DNA from: an uncultured Clostridia bacterium
GTDB lineage: Bacteria > Bacillota > Clostridia > Christensenellales > Aristaeellaceae
Reading direction: 5' to 3'
DNA: 47,308 bases
Assembly: GCA_937906775.1 (NCBI GenBank)
Contig: CALCUD010000074.1
Coordinates: 1 to 47,308, forward strand
This document shows, one piece after another, positions 36,529 to 45,143 of the stretch. The notes under the pieces were generated by a model. It was given only the letters and a program-made list of their open reading frames with translations, ran no database searches and was not told where the DNA came from. A program made the translations under genes and the position numbers. Numbering within the stretch: position 1 is the first letter of the stretch; every line of letters begins with the position of its first letter.

Positions 36529-37858
36529 GGCACAGTTCCTCCGAATATCTTCTGATGAACTCGTCGGCACGCCCTTCGCCGCCCTCGTCCTTCCGGTTGA
36601 CGCGAAGGACGATCTGCTCCATCTCCGGGCATCCGAAGAATGTCCTGGCTTTGTCGACCGGCCCGAACCAGGCGAGACGGCCGGTTCCGGAAGCATCCTT
36701 TGCCAGCACGATGACATCGTCGAACAGATCGATCACCCGGTCCGGCGTATGGGTGATCACAATGACGATCTTGCCGCTGTCCGCGATCTTCCGGAGCTCC
36801 TCCATGAGTTCCCGGGCCATGACCCCGTCGAGTCCGGAATCGGGTTCATCCAGGATGAACAGGGAGGGGTTGGACAGAAATTCCATTGCAATGGACAGAC
36901 GCTTGCGCTGCCCGCCGGAGAGCTTTCCGACGAGGCTGTCCTTTACGGCGGTCAGACCGAAGGTGTTCATGACGTCCTGAACCCGGGCTTCCCGGTCTGC
37001 CGCTGAAAATTCAACCGGCAGACGAAGCATTGCGGCGTCCCGCAGGGTGAAGAGCACGGTGTCCTCGAACCGGGTCAGATCCTGCTGAGGAACAAATCCG
37101 ATCTCATATTGCATCTGTTTATATTCGCTGTAGACATTTCCACCGTTCAGGAATACTTCGGCATCCGCTTTCTCATATCCGTTGACGGCGTTCAGAAGCG
37201 TGGTTTTTCCGGCGCCGGAGCCGCCGAGAAGCAGGACCATATGACCGGGTTCAATGCCCATATGAATATCCCGGAGCAGGGTTTTGACCGTCAGGAATTC
37301 GCGGGTGGTCCGCTTTTCAAGGTTCACGGTCAGACCGTTCTCCATGATTTCGGAACGGGCGCCGCTGAAGTAGGAATCTACCTCCTGACGGATGTCGCTT
37401 TCCCGCCATTCGGGCTGGAAATGCGGGTTGAATCCCCAGATCGCGGCGGTCAAAGATTCCACCAGGGACCAGAGAATCGCCCAGCGTTTTTTCCGTCCGA
37501 ACACTTTGGTCAGCCCGATGGAGATCCGGATGCGGTAGATGATCCGGAAAAAACCGAAGATCAGGAACAGCAGGGTTTGAAAAGCATTCAGGGACGCGGT
37601 TGCCGGCATAAAGTCATCGGCGACCGTGAATGCGAGATATCCGAGGCAGGCGATGAACAGGACTCTGCCTTCATCCTCCCGCGAAGCGCAGCGGGCCAGA
37701 ACATACTCGCGCCATCCGGGGATCAGAGCCATCCATCCGGGGAAACCGCACTTCCGGAATATCTGCCACAGACCGAGTATCAGCAGGGAACCGGTAACGA
37801 TCTGAAAGGTTCCTGTTCCTTCAAACATCAGTACGCACAGCACCTGAATTGCTTTCAT
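36521..37858 (-). CDS. ABCG-like ATPase with N-terminal four-helix membrane domain
   Basis: 445 aa. Residues 1 to about 140 form a membrane domain of about four helices with FPGWMALIPGWREYVL, which resembles the DUF5684-type small membrane domain found alone or fused in Firmicutes. A linker (145-180) leads to an ABC ATPase: Walker A GGSGAGKTT (212-220), LSGGQRKRLSIAMEFLSNPSLFILDEPDSGLDG covering signature and Walker B, and VIVITHTPD with the H-loop. The signature and order match the White/ABCG class, but here ATPase and transport membrane domain are separate genes. AAAGGA lies 8 bases before the ATG. No promoter is seen in the 63 bases upstream, so it may be read from the glycerol-3-phosphate operon. 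Confidence 0.82.
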   Translation of the reverse strand: MKAIQVLCVLMFEGTGTFQIVTGSLLILGLWQIFRKCGFPGWMALIPGWREYVLARCASREDEGRVLFIACLGYLAFTVADDFMPATASLNAFQTLLFLIFGFFRIIYRIRISIGLTKVFGRKKRWAILWSLVESLTAAIWGFNPHFQPEWRESDIRQEVDSYFSGARSEIMENGLTVNLEKRTTREFLTVKTLLRDIHMGIEPGHMVLLLGGSGAGKTTLLNAVNGYEKADAEVFLNGGNVYSEYKQMQYEIGFVPQQDLTRFEDTVLFTLRDAAMLRLPVEFSAADREARVQDVMNTFGLTAVKDSLVGKLSGGQRKRLSIAMEFLSNPSLFILDEPDSGLDGVMARELMEELRKIADSGKIVIVITHTPDRVIDLFDDVIVLAKDASGTGRLAWFGPVDKARTFFGCPEMEQIVLRVNRKDEGGEGRADEFIRRYSEELCHA

Positions 37859-37921
37859 ACGGAATTTCCTTTCCTGATCCGCGGACGGACATTTTTTGCA
37901 CGGGCTGCCGGGGAAGAAAGA

Positions 37922-38266
37922 TCAAAGTTTTTTGGATGTGATGATATTGGCACCGCGTCCGTCGACGTTTTCAAGAATGACGGTCTCTGCTTCGACCGGT
38001 GAGACGAGGGTGACGGCGTTCAGCTTTTTCATGATCTCCATCATCATCCCCTTCGGGACAGGGCGGTCGCTCCGAACGGGACAGCGGGGATAAAGCGCGC
38101 CCTCGATCCGGACGGTGGAGGTCAGCACGCGGGTCGGATCGCTGATTTCGTTTTTTCCGTATTCAGCGCCGCGGGGACAGGAATTGCCGGTGACGGCATA
38201 AGCGTTTTCCTCGTCGACCTTCAGCCGGCAGCCGCGGGGACAAACGATGCATACAAGCTCTTTCAT
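37922..38266 (-). CDS. DUF1667 small cysteine-rich protein of the GlpAB-like module
   Basis: 114 aa from ATG at 38266, with AGGAGG in front. The N-terminus carries CIVCPRGCRL and GNSCPRGAEYG (Cys6, Cys9, Cys13, Cys30), suitable for an iron-sulfur cluster. DUF1667 proteins consistently accompany GlpA-like and GlpB-like flavoproteins in clostridia and probably act as the electron-transfer partner, although the biochemistry is not established. It follows the second flavoprotein by 1 base, so all three are one transcription unit. Confidence 0.88.
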   Translation of the reverse strand: MKELVCIVCPRGCRLKVDEENAYAVTGNSCPRGAEYGKNEISDPTRVLTSTVRIEGALYPRCPVRSDRPVPKGMMMEIMKKLNAVTLVSPVEAETVILENVDGRGANIITSKKL

Positions 38267-38267
38267 A

Positions 38268-39524
38268 TTACTCTGCCTCCTTCGCGGAAATGAGGATTTC
38301 ACGGCCTTTTGCGGCATCGAGAACCTTCCGGGGAAGCAGGATATGCTCCATTTCTCCCGGCGTCATATGATCCCGGCGGAAACTTAACAGCTTTTCATCG
38401 CCGCAGGATACTTCGATCACGCTTTCCCGGAAAACCCGCCGCACGCGGAAGAAGACATCCGCGGCTTTTTCCACGCGCTCTGTCCGGATCTTCATCGGAA
38501 CCGTATATCCGACATCCGGCCCGGCCCGGAGCGGAGTCGCTTCCGCGTCCGCGGGGGATGAAAGCACACAGGCCGCGGCGGCCGCGCCGGCGCGTTCGCT
38601 TTCCGCGGATACATAGTCGACCAGATCGTGGACATGGACCACGTTTCCGCAGGCGAAGATCCCGGGAACGGAGGTTTCCATATTTTCAAATACAACGGCC
38701 CCGCTGGTCCGGGGATCCATTTCAATCCCGGCGGCGCGGGTCAGTTCATTCTCGGGGATCAGACCGACGGACAGCAGCACGGTATCGCAGTCGAATTCCA
38801 TTTCGGTTCCGGGGACAGGGTTCCTGTTTTCATCGACTTTCATGACCGTCGCGCGGGAGACGCGGCCGTCTTTCGCAACGATATCGGTAACGGTATGACT
38901 CAGGTATAGCGGAATATCCCAATCCTGCAGGCACTGAACAATGTTGCGCGTCAGGCCGCCGGAATAGGGCATGACCTCCACGCAGGCCAGCACTTTTGCG
39001 CCTTCCAGCGTCATGCGGCGGGCCATGATCAGACCGATATCGCCGCTGCCGAGGATCAGGACGCGCTTTCCGACCATATAGCCTTCCATATTCAGATAGC
39101 GCTGAGCGGTACCGGCGGTAAACACGCCGGCCGGCCGGTCGCCCGGAATGGCAATGGCGCCGCGCGTGCGCTCCCGGCAGCCCATGGCCAGAATGATGCT
39201 TTTTGCCTTCAGGACGCGGTAACCTTCCGCGGCGCTGATGACATGCACCTCATGATCCCGGTTGATTTCCAGCACCATCGTGTCGGTCATGACCTCCGTT
39301 CCGGTGTCCTGAAGCATCCGGATGAAACGGGCGGCATATTCGGGACCGGTCAGCTCCTCGTTGAAGCGGTGAAGCCCGAAGCCGTTATGAATGCACTGGT
39401 TCAGGATCCCGCCCAGCTCTTTGTCGCGCTCGACGATCAGAATTTTACGCAATCCCTTTTCCCAGGCGCTGCCGGCGGCGGCCAGACCGGCGGGACCTCC
39501 GCCGATCACGATCAGATCATACAT
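38268..39524 (-). CDS. NAD(P)/FAD-dependent oxidoreductase (GlpB-like partner)
   Basis: 418 aa from ATG at 39524, with AGGAGG 9 bases upstream. The N-terminal FAD motif is DLIVIGGGPAGLAAAGSAWEKG. A second Rossmann motif VLILGSGDIGLIMARRM binds NAD(P). The FAD-closing motif is VPGIFACGNVVHVHDLVDYV. It belongs to the pyridine nucleotide-disulfide oxidoreductase fold without a redox-active CxxC pair. It lies between the GlpA-like enzyme and DUF1667 protein with 1-base gaps; the trio is expected to oxidise glycerol 3-phosphate and pass electrons to a soluble or membrane carrier. No glpK or glpF is in the window. Confidence 0.87.
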   Translation of the reverse strand: MYDLIVIGGGPAGLAAAGSAWEKGLRKILIVERDKELGGILNQCIHNGFGLHRFNEELTGPEYAARFIRMLQDTGTEVMTDTMVLEINRDHEVHVISAAEGYRVLKAKSIILAMGCRERTRGAIAIPGDRPAGVFTAGTAQRYLNMEGYMVGKRVLILGSGDIGLIMARRMTLEGAKVLACVEVMPYSGGLTRNIVQCLQDWDIPLYLSHTVTDIVAKDGRVSRATVMKVDENRNPVPGTEMEFDCDTVLLSVGLIPENELTRAAGIEMDPRTSGAVVFENMETSVPGIFACGNVVHVHDLVDYVSAESERAGAAAAACVLSSPADAEATPLRAGPDVGYTVPMKIRTERVEKAADVFFRVRRVFRESVIEVSCGDEKLLSFRRDHMTPGEMEHILLPRKVLDAAKGREILISAKEAE

Positions 39525-39525
39525 C

Positions 39526-40962
39526 TTATTCCGCCTCCTTTTTCGTTTCACACATCAGGATGTTGCTTCCGTTTTTGTCCTGAAGGATATCGAGCGCGCT
39601 GATGCCGAGCTCTCTCCGCAGGATCTCCGCCACACGGGGACCGCAGAAGCCGCCCTGACAGCGTCCCATTCCGCTGCCGGCCCGGCGCTTGACGCCGTCG
39701 ATGGAGCAGGGAGGGATCGGGGAGCGGATCGCGTCGACGATCTCGCCTTCCGTGATCGTTTCGCAGCGGCAGATGACCCGGCCGTACAGGGGATTTTCGC
39801 GGATGACCGCCTGCTTTCCGGCTTCATCCAGCTTGCGGAAACGGATCTTTTTCCGGGTGGTGACCGGCGCGGCCTTCGGCTTCGGGTCATAACCGCATTC
39901 TTTCAGCAGCTCCGCCGCCTTCAGTGCGATCGCGGGGGAGGAGGAGAGTCCGGGACTCTTGATTCCGGCCAGATCGATGAAGTTTTCAGCGGCGATGCCG
40001 ATCATGAATTCGTCATGATCGGTGTTGGCCCGGATCCCGCTGAAGTTCCTGATGGAATTCTGGTAGGTCAGCGACGGCATGGTTTTAGCGGCTTTTTCGC
40101 GGACGAACGCCATCCCGGCGGCTGTGTTGTTGGGACGTTCCGGCTCCGTGACCGCTTCGGCGTTGGGACCGACGATCAGGTTGCCGCCGGTGGTGGGGGA
40201 GATCAGCACCCCCTTGCCGTCCTTGTTCGGACACTGGAACAGAACGCGGCCCGCGCGATCTCCCTCGCATTTGTCCAGCAGGTAGTATTCACCGCGGTTC
40301 GGCATGACGGTAAATGTTTTTTCAGCGACCATTTCGTGAATGAGACCGCTTTCCACGCCGGCGGCGTTAATGACATATTTTGATTCAAAATCCCCGGCTG
40401 CCGTATGGATCAGATAGTGATCCCCGTTCTTTTCAATGCCGGTCACTTTCGCGTTCCGTTTCAGGACCGCTCCGTTTACCACGGCGGTTTCGGCAAAGGC
40501 AATGGCGTAATCCCAGGGGTTGATGATGCCGGCGGAAGGAGCGTACAGCGCGCCCCGGACCTTCGGACTGACCAGCGGCTCCATTTCGAGTACTTCGTCG
40601 TGAGTCAGGACCTTCATGCCCGGAACGCCGTTTCTGATACCGCGGTCATACAGCATGTTCACGGTTTCCATTTCGTCGTCGCTGAAGGCCAGTACCAGAC
40701 TTCCGACTTGCTCATAAGGAACGCTCAGATCCCTGCAGAGCTGTTCGGCCATGGCGCAGCCGCGGACATTCAGCTCTGCCATGAGCGTGCCGGGCTTCGG
40801 ATCGTAGCCGGCATGAATGATCGCGCTGTTGGCCCGGGTCGCACCCATGGCGACATCGTTTTCTTTTTCGAGGATCAGCAGGTTTCCTTCGTATTTGCTC
40901 AGCTCAAAAGCGGCGGCCGCGCCGATGACGCCGCAGCCGATGATGGCAACATCGTAGATCAT
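39526..40962 (-). CDS. GlpA-like FAD-dependent (glycerol-3-phosphate) dehydrogenase with BFD-type [2Fe-2S] domain
   Basis: 478 aa, first gene of the trio. The N-terminus DVAIIGCGVIGAAAAFELSKYEG binds FAD in the DAO fold; GATRANSAIIHAGYDPKPGT and VINAAGVES match GlpA/L-2-hydroxyglutarate-oxidase-like enzymes. The C-terminal domain (about residues 395-450) holds VICRCETITEGEIV and GRCQGGFCGP, four cysteines of a BFD-like [2Fe-2S] centre. The neighbours (GlpB-like flavoprotein and DUF1667) favour glycerol-3-phosphate dehydrogenase. AGGAGA precedes the ATG. The promoter upstream contains a 10-bp inverted repeat that may be a repressor site. Confidence 0.87.
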   Translation of the reverse strand: MIYDVAIIGCGVIGAAAAFELSKYEGNLLILEKENDVAMGATRANSAIIHAGYDPKPGTLMAELNVRGCAMAEQLCRDLSVPYEQVGSLVLAFSDDEMETVNMLYDRGIRNGVPGMKVLTHDEVLEMEPLVSPKVRGALYAPSAGIINPWDYAIAFAETAVVNGAVLKRNAKVTGIEKNGDHYLIHTAAGDFESKYVINAAGVESGLIHEMVAEKTFTVMPNRGEYYLLDKCEGDRAGRVLFQCPNKDGKGVLISPTTGGNLIVGPNAEAVTEPERPNNTAAGMAFVREKAAKTMPSLTYQNSIRNFSGIRANTDHDEFMIGIAAENFIDLAGIKSPGLSSSPAIALKAAELLKECGYDPKPKAAPVTTRKKIRFRKLDEAGKQAVIRENPLYGRVICRCETITEGEIVDAIRSPIPPCSIDGVKRRAGSGMGRCQGGFCGPRVAEILRRELGISALDILQDKNGSNILMCETKKEAE

Positions 40963-41030
40963 GGATTCATCTCCTGTCGTATGGTCTTCCGACCTGCCCG
41001 CGCATGTTCCGGAAAGGTCTGAAACAATTT

Positions 41031-41073
41031 ATTATATCATTCCCGGACATCCGAATCAATGCGGGATGTCCGG
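41031..41073 (-). promoter_or_regulatory. promoter and inverted-repeat operator of the GlpA-like operon
   Basis: TTGATT (41054-41059) and TATAAT (41031-41036) have a 17-base spacer on the minus strand. A perfect inverted repeat CCGGACATCC-n11-GGATGTCCGG (41043-41073) flanks and covers the -35, a natural position for a repressor or activator. The regulator is not identified. Confidence 0.7.
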
Positions 41074-41110
41074 AAGGAACAGCGGAAAGGCAGGCGCAGG
41101 AACCAAAAAA

Positions 41111-41146
41111 GGGGATTGCCGGGGGGAGAATCCCCCGGCGATCCCC
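41111..41146 (-). terminator. terminator of the cytoplasmic xylanase
   Basis: GGGGAT, GCCGGGGG and complementary CCCCCCGGC, ATCCCC form a long GC stem with a small internal mismatch, followed on the minus strand by six T residues. It lies 35 bases after the xylanase stop. Confidence 0.88.
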
Positions 41147-41180
41147 GTCGGTCCGGAACGAATACGGCCCGGAAAGACGA

Positions 41181-42422
41181 TCACAGGGTTACGGACTGCG
41201 CTTTGGAGCCCCTGCCCAGAGTGAACGCGGCGGTTTGACCGTTTTCGGTGCTCAGACGGTATTCCCCGCGGAAGCCGCGGAAATCGGCATAACCGTTTTC
41301 GTCGGTCAGCAGTGTTTCATCCGTATGCCACTCTGTTGCCAGCATCTCACGCAGCCAGAGCAGCGCCTTCTTGGGCGTGCCGTCGGAATGGATCAGGCCG
41401 CTGGGCGCGCCGAGCCACTGATGGTCTTCGAAATCCCAGGTGGTGAAACCCTCGACCAGCGGCCGGTCGAACAGATACTCCATCATGGTCTTCAGGCATT
41501 CCTTCTGCTGTTCTTCGCCTTTGGGAGTGCTGGGCCATTCGGGGATCTGATAGTCGTTCAGGTCCACGATTTCGGGAGGCATCAGATGACCGGAAACGAA
41601 TGTGTTCTCAGTGAAGTGGATCGGAAGGCCGAAACTCTCGAAACGCTCCGTGACCTCCTGAAGCTTTTCCATGCCCCAGAATCCCTGATGCTGGTGGCTC
41701 TGAATGCCGATCGTATCGATACCGACGCCCGCGTCCAGGCAATCGGCAATGAGCTGACGGTAGCGTTCGGAGGTGTTGAAATCATTCAGCAGAAGCTTCG
41801 CGTCGGGATCGACCGCGTGCGCTTCATCAAACAGGGATTTGACAAGCGGGACCCGACCCATCTCGCGGCAGATCCTGGTCACGGGGTTCATGCGGGGGAG
41901 CGTCTTCGGCTCATTGACGAATTCGGGCATAATGACGACTTCGTTGATGACATCCCAGAATCCGACGGTCCCGCGGAAAGCGGTCAGCTCCCGGCGGATC
42001 CGGCCAAAATAGCATTCAAGGACCTCGGAGGAGGGCAGATCGTACAGCCAGGCGGGGGCCACGGTGTGCCAGCACAGCGGATGACCTTTCATGGTGATCC
42101 CGTCAGCCTGAAGCCGTTTGGCGGCGCGCAGCGTTTCTTTTTCAACCGTTTGTCCCCGCCGCGGTTCATAACGGCCGAGATAAAAGCTCAGGGTCCCGTA
42201 ATTGAACGTGTTGTGCCACAGGTCGTAGATCTTTTCCAGATAGGCCTTTTTTTCACCGGTGACTTCCGGATCGCACAGTGGGACGGAAAAAAACGCGCCG
42301 GTGCCGAACAGAAATTCGTGCTTGGTCAGTTCCGCGCGTACTTTCGTATTGCGAAGCGGTTCTCCGGACGGATCGGTAATACGGAGAACGGTTGAGGATT
42401 TCCTGCATTCATAACGGCTCAT
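41181..42422 (-). CDS. cytoplasmic GH10 endo-1,4-beta-xylanase
   Basis: 413 aa, no signal peptide, so it acts inside the cell on imported xylo-oligosaccharides. The barrel shows GHPLCWHTVAPAWL (subsite -1/-2 His and Trp), WDVINEVV with acid/base Glu161 and IHFTENTF with nucleophile Glu272. The front 25 residues and last 50 residues (GEYRLSTENGQTAAFTLGRG) form beta-rich additions resembling short immunoglobulin-like strands around the barrel. AGGGGGGG precedes the ATG. The promoter has a palindrome that matches XylR-type operators. No xylosidase or oligosaccharide importer is in the window. Confidence 0.92.
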   Translation of the reverse strand: MSRYECRKSSTVLRITDPSGEPLRNTKVRAELTKHEFLFGTGAFFSVPLCDPEVTGEKKAYLEKIYDLWHNTFNYGTLSFYLGRYEPRRGQTVEKETLRAAKRLQADGITMKGHPLCWHTVAPAWLYDLPSSEVLECYFGRIRRELTAFRGTVGFWDVINEVVIMPEFVNEPKTLPRMNPVTRICREMGRVPLVKSLFDEAHAVDPDAKLLLNDFNTSERYRQLIADCLDAGVGIDTIGIQSHQHQGFWGMEKLQEVTERFESFGLPIHFTENTFVSGHLMPPEIVDLNDYQIPEWPSTPKGEEQQKECLKTMMEYLFDRPLVEGFTTWDFEDHQWLGAPSGLIHSDGTPKKALLWLREMLATEWHTDETLLTDENGYADFRGFRGEYRLSTENGQTAAFTLGRGSKAQSVTL

Positions 42423-42452
42423 GGTTGATTTCCCCCCCTGAAATGATATAAA

Positions 42453-42468
42453 ATTTGTCCGAACAAAT
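42453..42468. promoter_or_regulatory. XylR-like operator palindrome
   Basis: Perfect palindrome ATTTGT-n4-ACAAAT, starting about 8 bases downstream of the -10, where the polymerase would initiate. The half-sites resemble the GTTTGT...ACAAAC of characterised Bacillus XylR operators. The gene served is a xylanase, which makes xylose-responsive repression plausible. Confidence 0.6.
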
Positions 42469-42475
42469 CACAGTC

Positions 42476-42504
42476 ATCCTATCATAGGAAAAAACGATTG
42501 TCAA
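42476..42504 (-). promoter_or_regulatory. promoter of the cytoplasmic xylanase
   Basis: Perfect TTGACA (42499-42504) and TAGGAT (42476-42481), 17-base spacer, minus strand, 53 bases upstream of the ATG. Confidence 0.7.
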
Positions 42505-42574
42505 TAGCCGGAACGGAAACGGAATGCGCCGCTCCGGCGTTTCAGAAGCAACAATAAAAGTACAATCGGATTCA

Positions 42575-42603
42575 TTGACGAACAGGATAAGCTTGACTAC
42601 AAT
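42575..42603 (+). promoter_or_regulatory. promoter of the NhaC antiporter
   Basis: TTGACG and TACAAT with a 17-base spacer. The leader of about 60 bases contains a GGCGGA/TCCGCC hairpin (42627-42652) ending right before the AAAGGG ribosome binding site, which might modulate translation; no known riboswitch class was recognised. Confidence 0.65.
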
Positions 42604-42666
42604 CAATATAGTTGAAATAAGCGAAAGGCGGAACCGACCCGTGACATCCGCCGGAAAGGGTATCCC

Positions 42667-44301
42667 ATGAAAAGGCACAGCAAACTGGTCCTTTTGGTTC
42701 TCATGGTGCTGGTGACTGTTTTCCCGCTGTCGGCTATTCTCGCGGAAAACGCTGAAACGGCCGAAGCCGTGGCGGAAACAGCCGAAACGGTCGCTGCCAG
42801 CCCGGTCTTCAATACGTTCTGGTCCCTTATGCCTCCGATCATCGCCATTGTTCTGGCCCTGATCACCAAAGAGGTTTACTCCTCGCTGCTGATCGGCATC
42901 TTCACCGGCGCTCTGCTGTTTACCGGAGGAAATCTGGTCGGTTCCCTGAACCGGGTGCTCAGCGACGGGATCGTTGCCTCCGTCACAGACAGCTACAATA
43001 TGGGTATTCTGGTGTTCCTGATCATTCTCGGCATCCTGGTATGTCTGATGAACCGCGCCGGCGGAAGCGCGGCTTTCGGCCGCTGGGCCAGCGAGCATAT
43101 TCACAGCCGCGTTGGCGCGCAGCTGGTCACCGTTGCGCTGGGTGTGCTGATTTTCATCGATGACTATTTCAATTGCCTGACAGTCGGCAGCGTAATGCGG
43201 CCTGTCACGGACAAATACAAAGTATCCCGCGCCAAGCTTGCTTATCTGATCGACGCGACTGCCGCCCCCGTGTGCATCATCGCGCCGATTTCCTCCTGGG
43301 CGGCTGCCGTGGCCGGATTCGCGGAAGACGGACAGGGGCTGAACCTGTTCATTCGGGCAATCCCCTTTAACTTCTATGCGATCCTGACGATCGTGATGAT
43401 GGTCGGAATGGCGATCCTGAAGTGTGAATACGGTCCCATGGCGAAGTTCGAGAGGAACGCGATTGATAACGGGGATCTCTTCTCCGGCAGCAATCCCTAC
43501 GGCGGACAGAGTGAGACGGAAGACAACCAGAAAGGCCGCGTCGCGGATCTGGTGTTCCCGATCGCTTCCCTGATCGTGTGCTGCGTGATCGGAATGATCT
43601 ACTCCGGCGAATTCTTCTCCGGCGTGAGTTTTGTTCAGGCATTCTCCGACTGTGACGCTTCCGTCGGTCTGATGCTCGGCTCCTTTGTTTCCCTGGTAAT
43701 CACCGTAATCTATTATCTCTTCCGCAAGGTTCTGACATTCAAAAAGATCATGGAATGCGTCCCCGAAGGCTTCAAGGCGATGGTCCCGGCCATCCTGATC
43801 CTGACGCTGGCCTGGACGCTGAAGGGCATCACGCTTGATCTCGGCGCTCAGACTTTTGTCCACGATGTTGTGGAAAACGCGAAAGGCTTCCAGTCCTTCC
43901 TGCCGGCGATCGTATTCATTGTCGGCTGCCTGCTGAGCTTTGCCACAGGAACCTCCTGGGGAACCTTCGGCATGCTGATCCCGATCGTTCAGAGCGTTTT
44001 CGCGATGGACAATCCGCTGGCAATCGTCTGCATCTCCGCCTGCATGGCCGGCGCCGTCTGCGGCGACCACTGCTCTCCCATTTCCGACACGACGATCATG
44101 TCCTCCGCCGGCGCGCAGTGCGATCACGTGAACCACGTATCCACTCAGCTGCCCTATGCGGCAACATGCGCGGTCGTCAGCCTGATCTGCTATATCATTG
44201 CCGGATTCGTGCCGAACGCTGTCGTGATGCTGCCGCTGTCTGTGGCGATCATGGTGCTGGCGCTGATCGCGATCAAGATGGGCGCAAAGAGCAAAAACTG
44301 A
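42667..44301 (+). CDS. NhaC-family Na+/H+ antiporter
   Basis: 544 aa with about 11-12 hydrophobic segments. The start has AAAGGG 6 bases upstream. The first 26 residues look like a cleavable signal peptide (MKRHSKLVLLVLMVLVTVFPLSAILA), followed by a Glu/Ala/Thr linker before the first core helix (FWSLMPPIIAIVLALITKEVY). Conserved transport motifs are FIDDYFNCLTVGSVMRPVTDKYKVSRAKLAYLIDATAAPVCIIAPISSW, in two parts, and GTSWGTFGMLIPIV with GDHCSPISDTTIMSSAGA, all typical of the NhaC/tetracycline-resistance-like antiporters. Some members carry amino acids or dicarboxylates rather than Na+/H+. The gene stands alone and ends at a terminator. Confidence 0.9.
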   Translation: MKRHSKLVLLVLMVLVTVFPLSAILAENAETAEAVAETAETVAASPVFNTFWSLMPPIIAIVLALITKEVYSSLLIGIFTGALLFTGGNLVGSLNRVLSDGIVASVTDSYNMGILVFLIILGILVCLMNRAGGSAAFGRWASEHIHSRVGAQLVTVALGVLIFIDDYFNCLTVGSVMRPVTDKYKVSRAKLAYLIDATAAPVCIIAPISSWAAAVAGFAEDGQGLNLFIRAIPFNFYAILTIVMMVGMAILKCEYGPMAKFERNAIDNGDLFSGSNPYGGQSETEDNQKGRVADLVFPIASLIVCCVIGMIYSGEFFSGVSFVQAFSDCDASVGLMLGSFVSLVITVIYYLFRKVLTFKKIMECVPEGFKAMVPAILILTLAWTLKGITLDLGAQTFVHDVVENAKGFQSFLPAIVFIVGCLLSFATGTSWGTFGMLIPIVQSVFAMDNPLAIVCISACMAGAVCGDHCSPISDTTIMSSAGAQCDHVNHVSTQLPYAATCAVVSLICYIIAGFVPNAVVMLPLSVAIMVLALIAIKMGAKSKN

Positions 44302-44315
44302 CCGGTACAGGATCA

Positions 44316-44353
44316 AAACGTCCGCCTCATTTTCCGGGGCGGCCGTTTCTTTT
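44316..44353 (+). terminator. terminator of the antiporter gene
   Basis: AAACGTCCGCC and GGCGGCCGTTT pair over 11 bp with one mismatch, followed by CTTTTTCC, 15 bases after the stop. Confidence 0.75.
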
Positions 44354-44376
44354 TCCGGAGGAATGGAGATGATCGA

Positions 44377-45143
44377 ATGGCGGAATGGGTGTCTCATTTG
44401 ATTATTGCTGATCGTGTACTGGAAAAACTGCCACAGCTTTCACGTCACGAATTCTGTGTGGGCAATATTGCACCGGACTGCAATATTCCCAATGATGACT
44501 GGACGGAGTTTACGCCGTCCAGAGCGGTGACACACTGGATGCAGGGTACGGGAAAAATGCGGCCGACGGTATCCGCTTTTTTGACGAATATATTATCGCC
44601 CGTTTGAATGTGATCCGCACGAAAGAAGAACTTTCGTTTCTGTTAGGGTATTATGCTCACCTGATCACAGACGCCGAACTTCAGCGAACGATCAGAGACG
44701 GGGAACGCGTAGCTGCTGTCTGGAAACGGTTGAAAGCCATTCCGGAACTGTGCCGTCAGGCTGAAGGAATGGAGGAAACATGGGACTCGGTCAAAGAACT
44801 GATGCCTGACCGGAAAGACAGAATGAAGGATTTTACAGTGATCGAACGTGAATATCTGGACGGTCATCCTGATTCGGGATATTTTACTGAAATCAGGGGA
44901 TTGAAAGAGTTTCCGGAATATATCCGTTATCTTCCTGCAGGGGCTATTCCGGCGAAGGTGAAGATGATGTACTATCTTCCGTCAGCGGAAAAAGGAAAAT
45001 ATCCTTTTGTTGTCTTCTCAAGGGATGAATGTGAGGCGTTTCTGGACCGGGCGGTAAATGCTGTCGTTAACGCCATCGCATTCTTTGTAAAACAGCGGAT
45101 GAATCCATACCGGAGCTGTGAATTCACGGAAATCAGGAACTGA
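44377..45143 (+). pseudogene. frameshifted zinc-dependent phospholipase C-like hydrolase
   Basis: The first piece (44377-44607) encodes MAEWVSHLIIADRVLEKLP, CVGNIAPDCNIPN and AVTHWMQGTGK; the second (from 44604) encodes ELSFLLGYYAHLITDAELQRTI and the helical remainder. Reading the second frame upstream gives NAADGIRFFDEYIIARLNVIRT directly before ELSF, so the two pieces join if the A5 run at 44553-44557 has one more A. The repaired protein would be about 255 residues. The ordered His/Asp motifs (SHL, APD, THW, YYAHLxxD) fit the metal-ligand pattern of small zinc-dependent PLC-like hydrolases. A second family member lies at 45938. GGAATGG-type spacing before ATG gives a weak ribosome binding site. 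Confidence 0.65.

Noticed and set aside
42604..42666. Leader of the NhaC gene considered as a riboswitch
   Set aside because: Only about 60 bases with one simple hairpin; no known aptamer consensus recognised.
42409..44397. 662-aa open frame opposite the NhaC gene
   Set aside because: His/Asp-rich low-complexity translation typical of the reverse complement of a membrane protein; no start signals.
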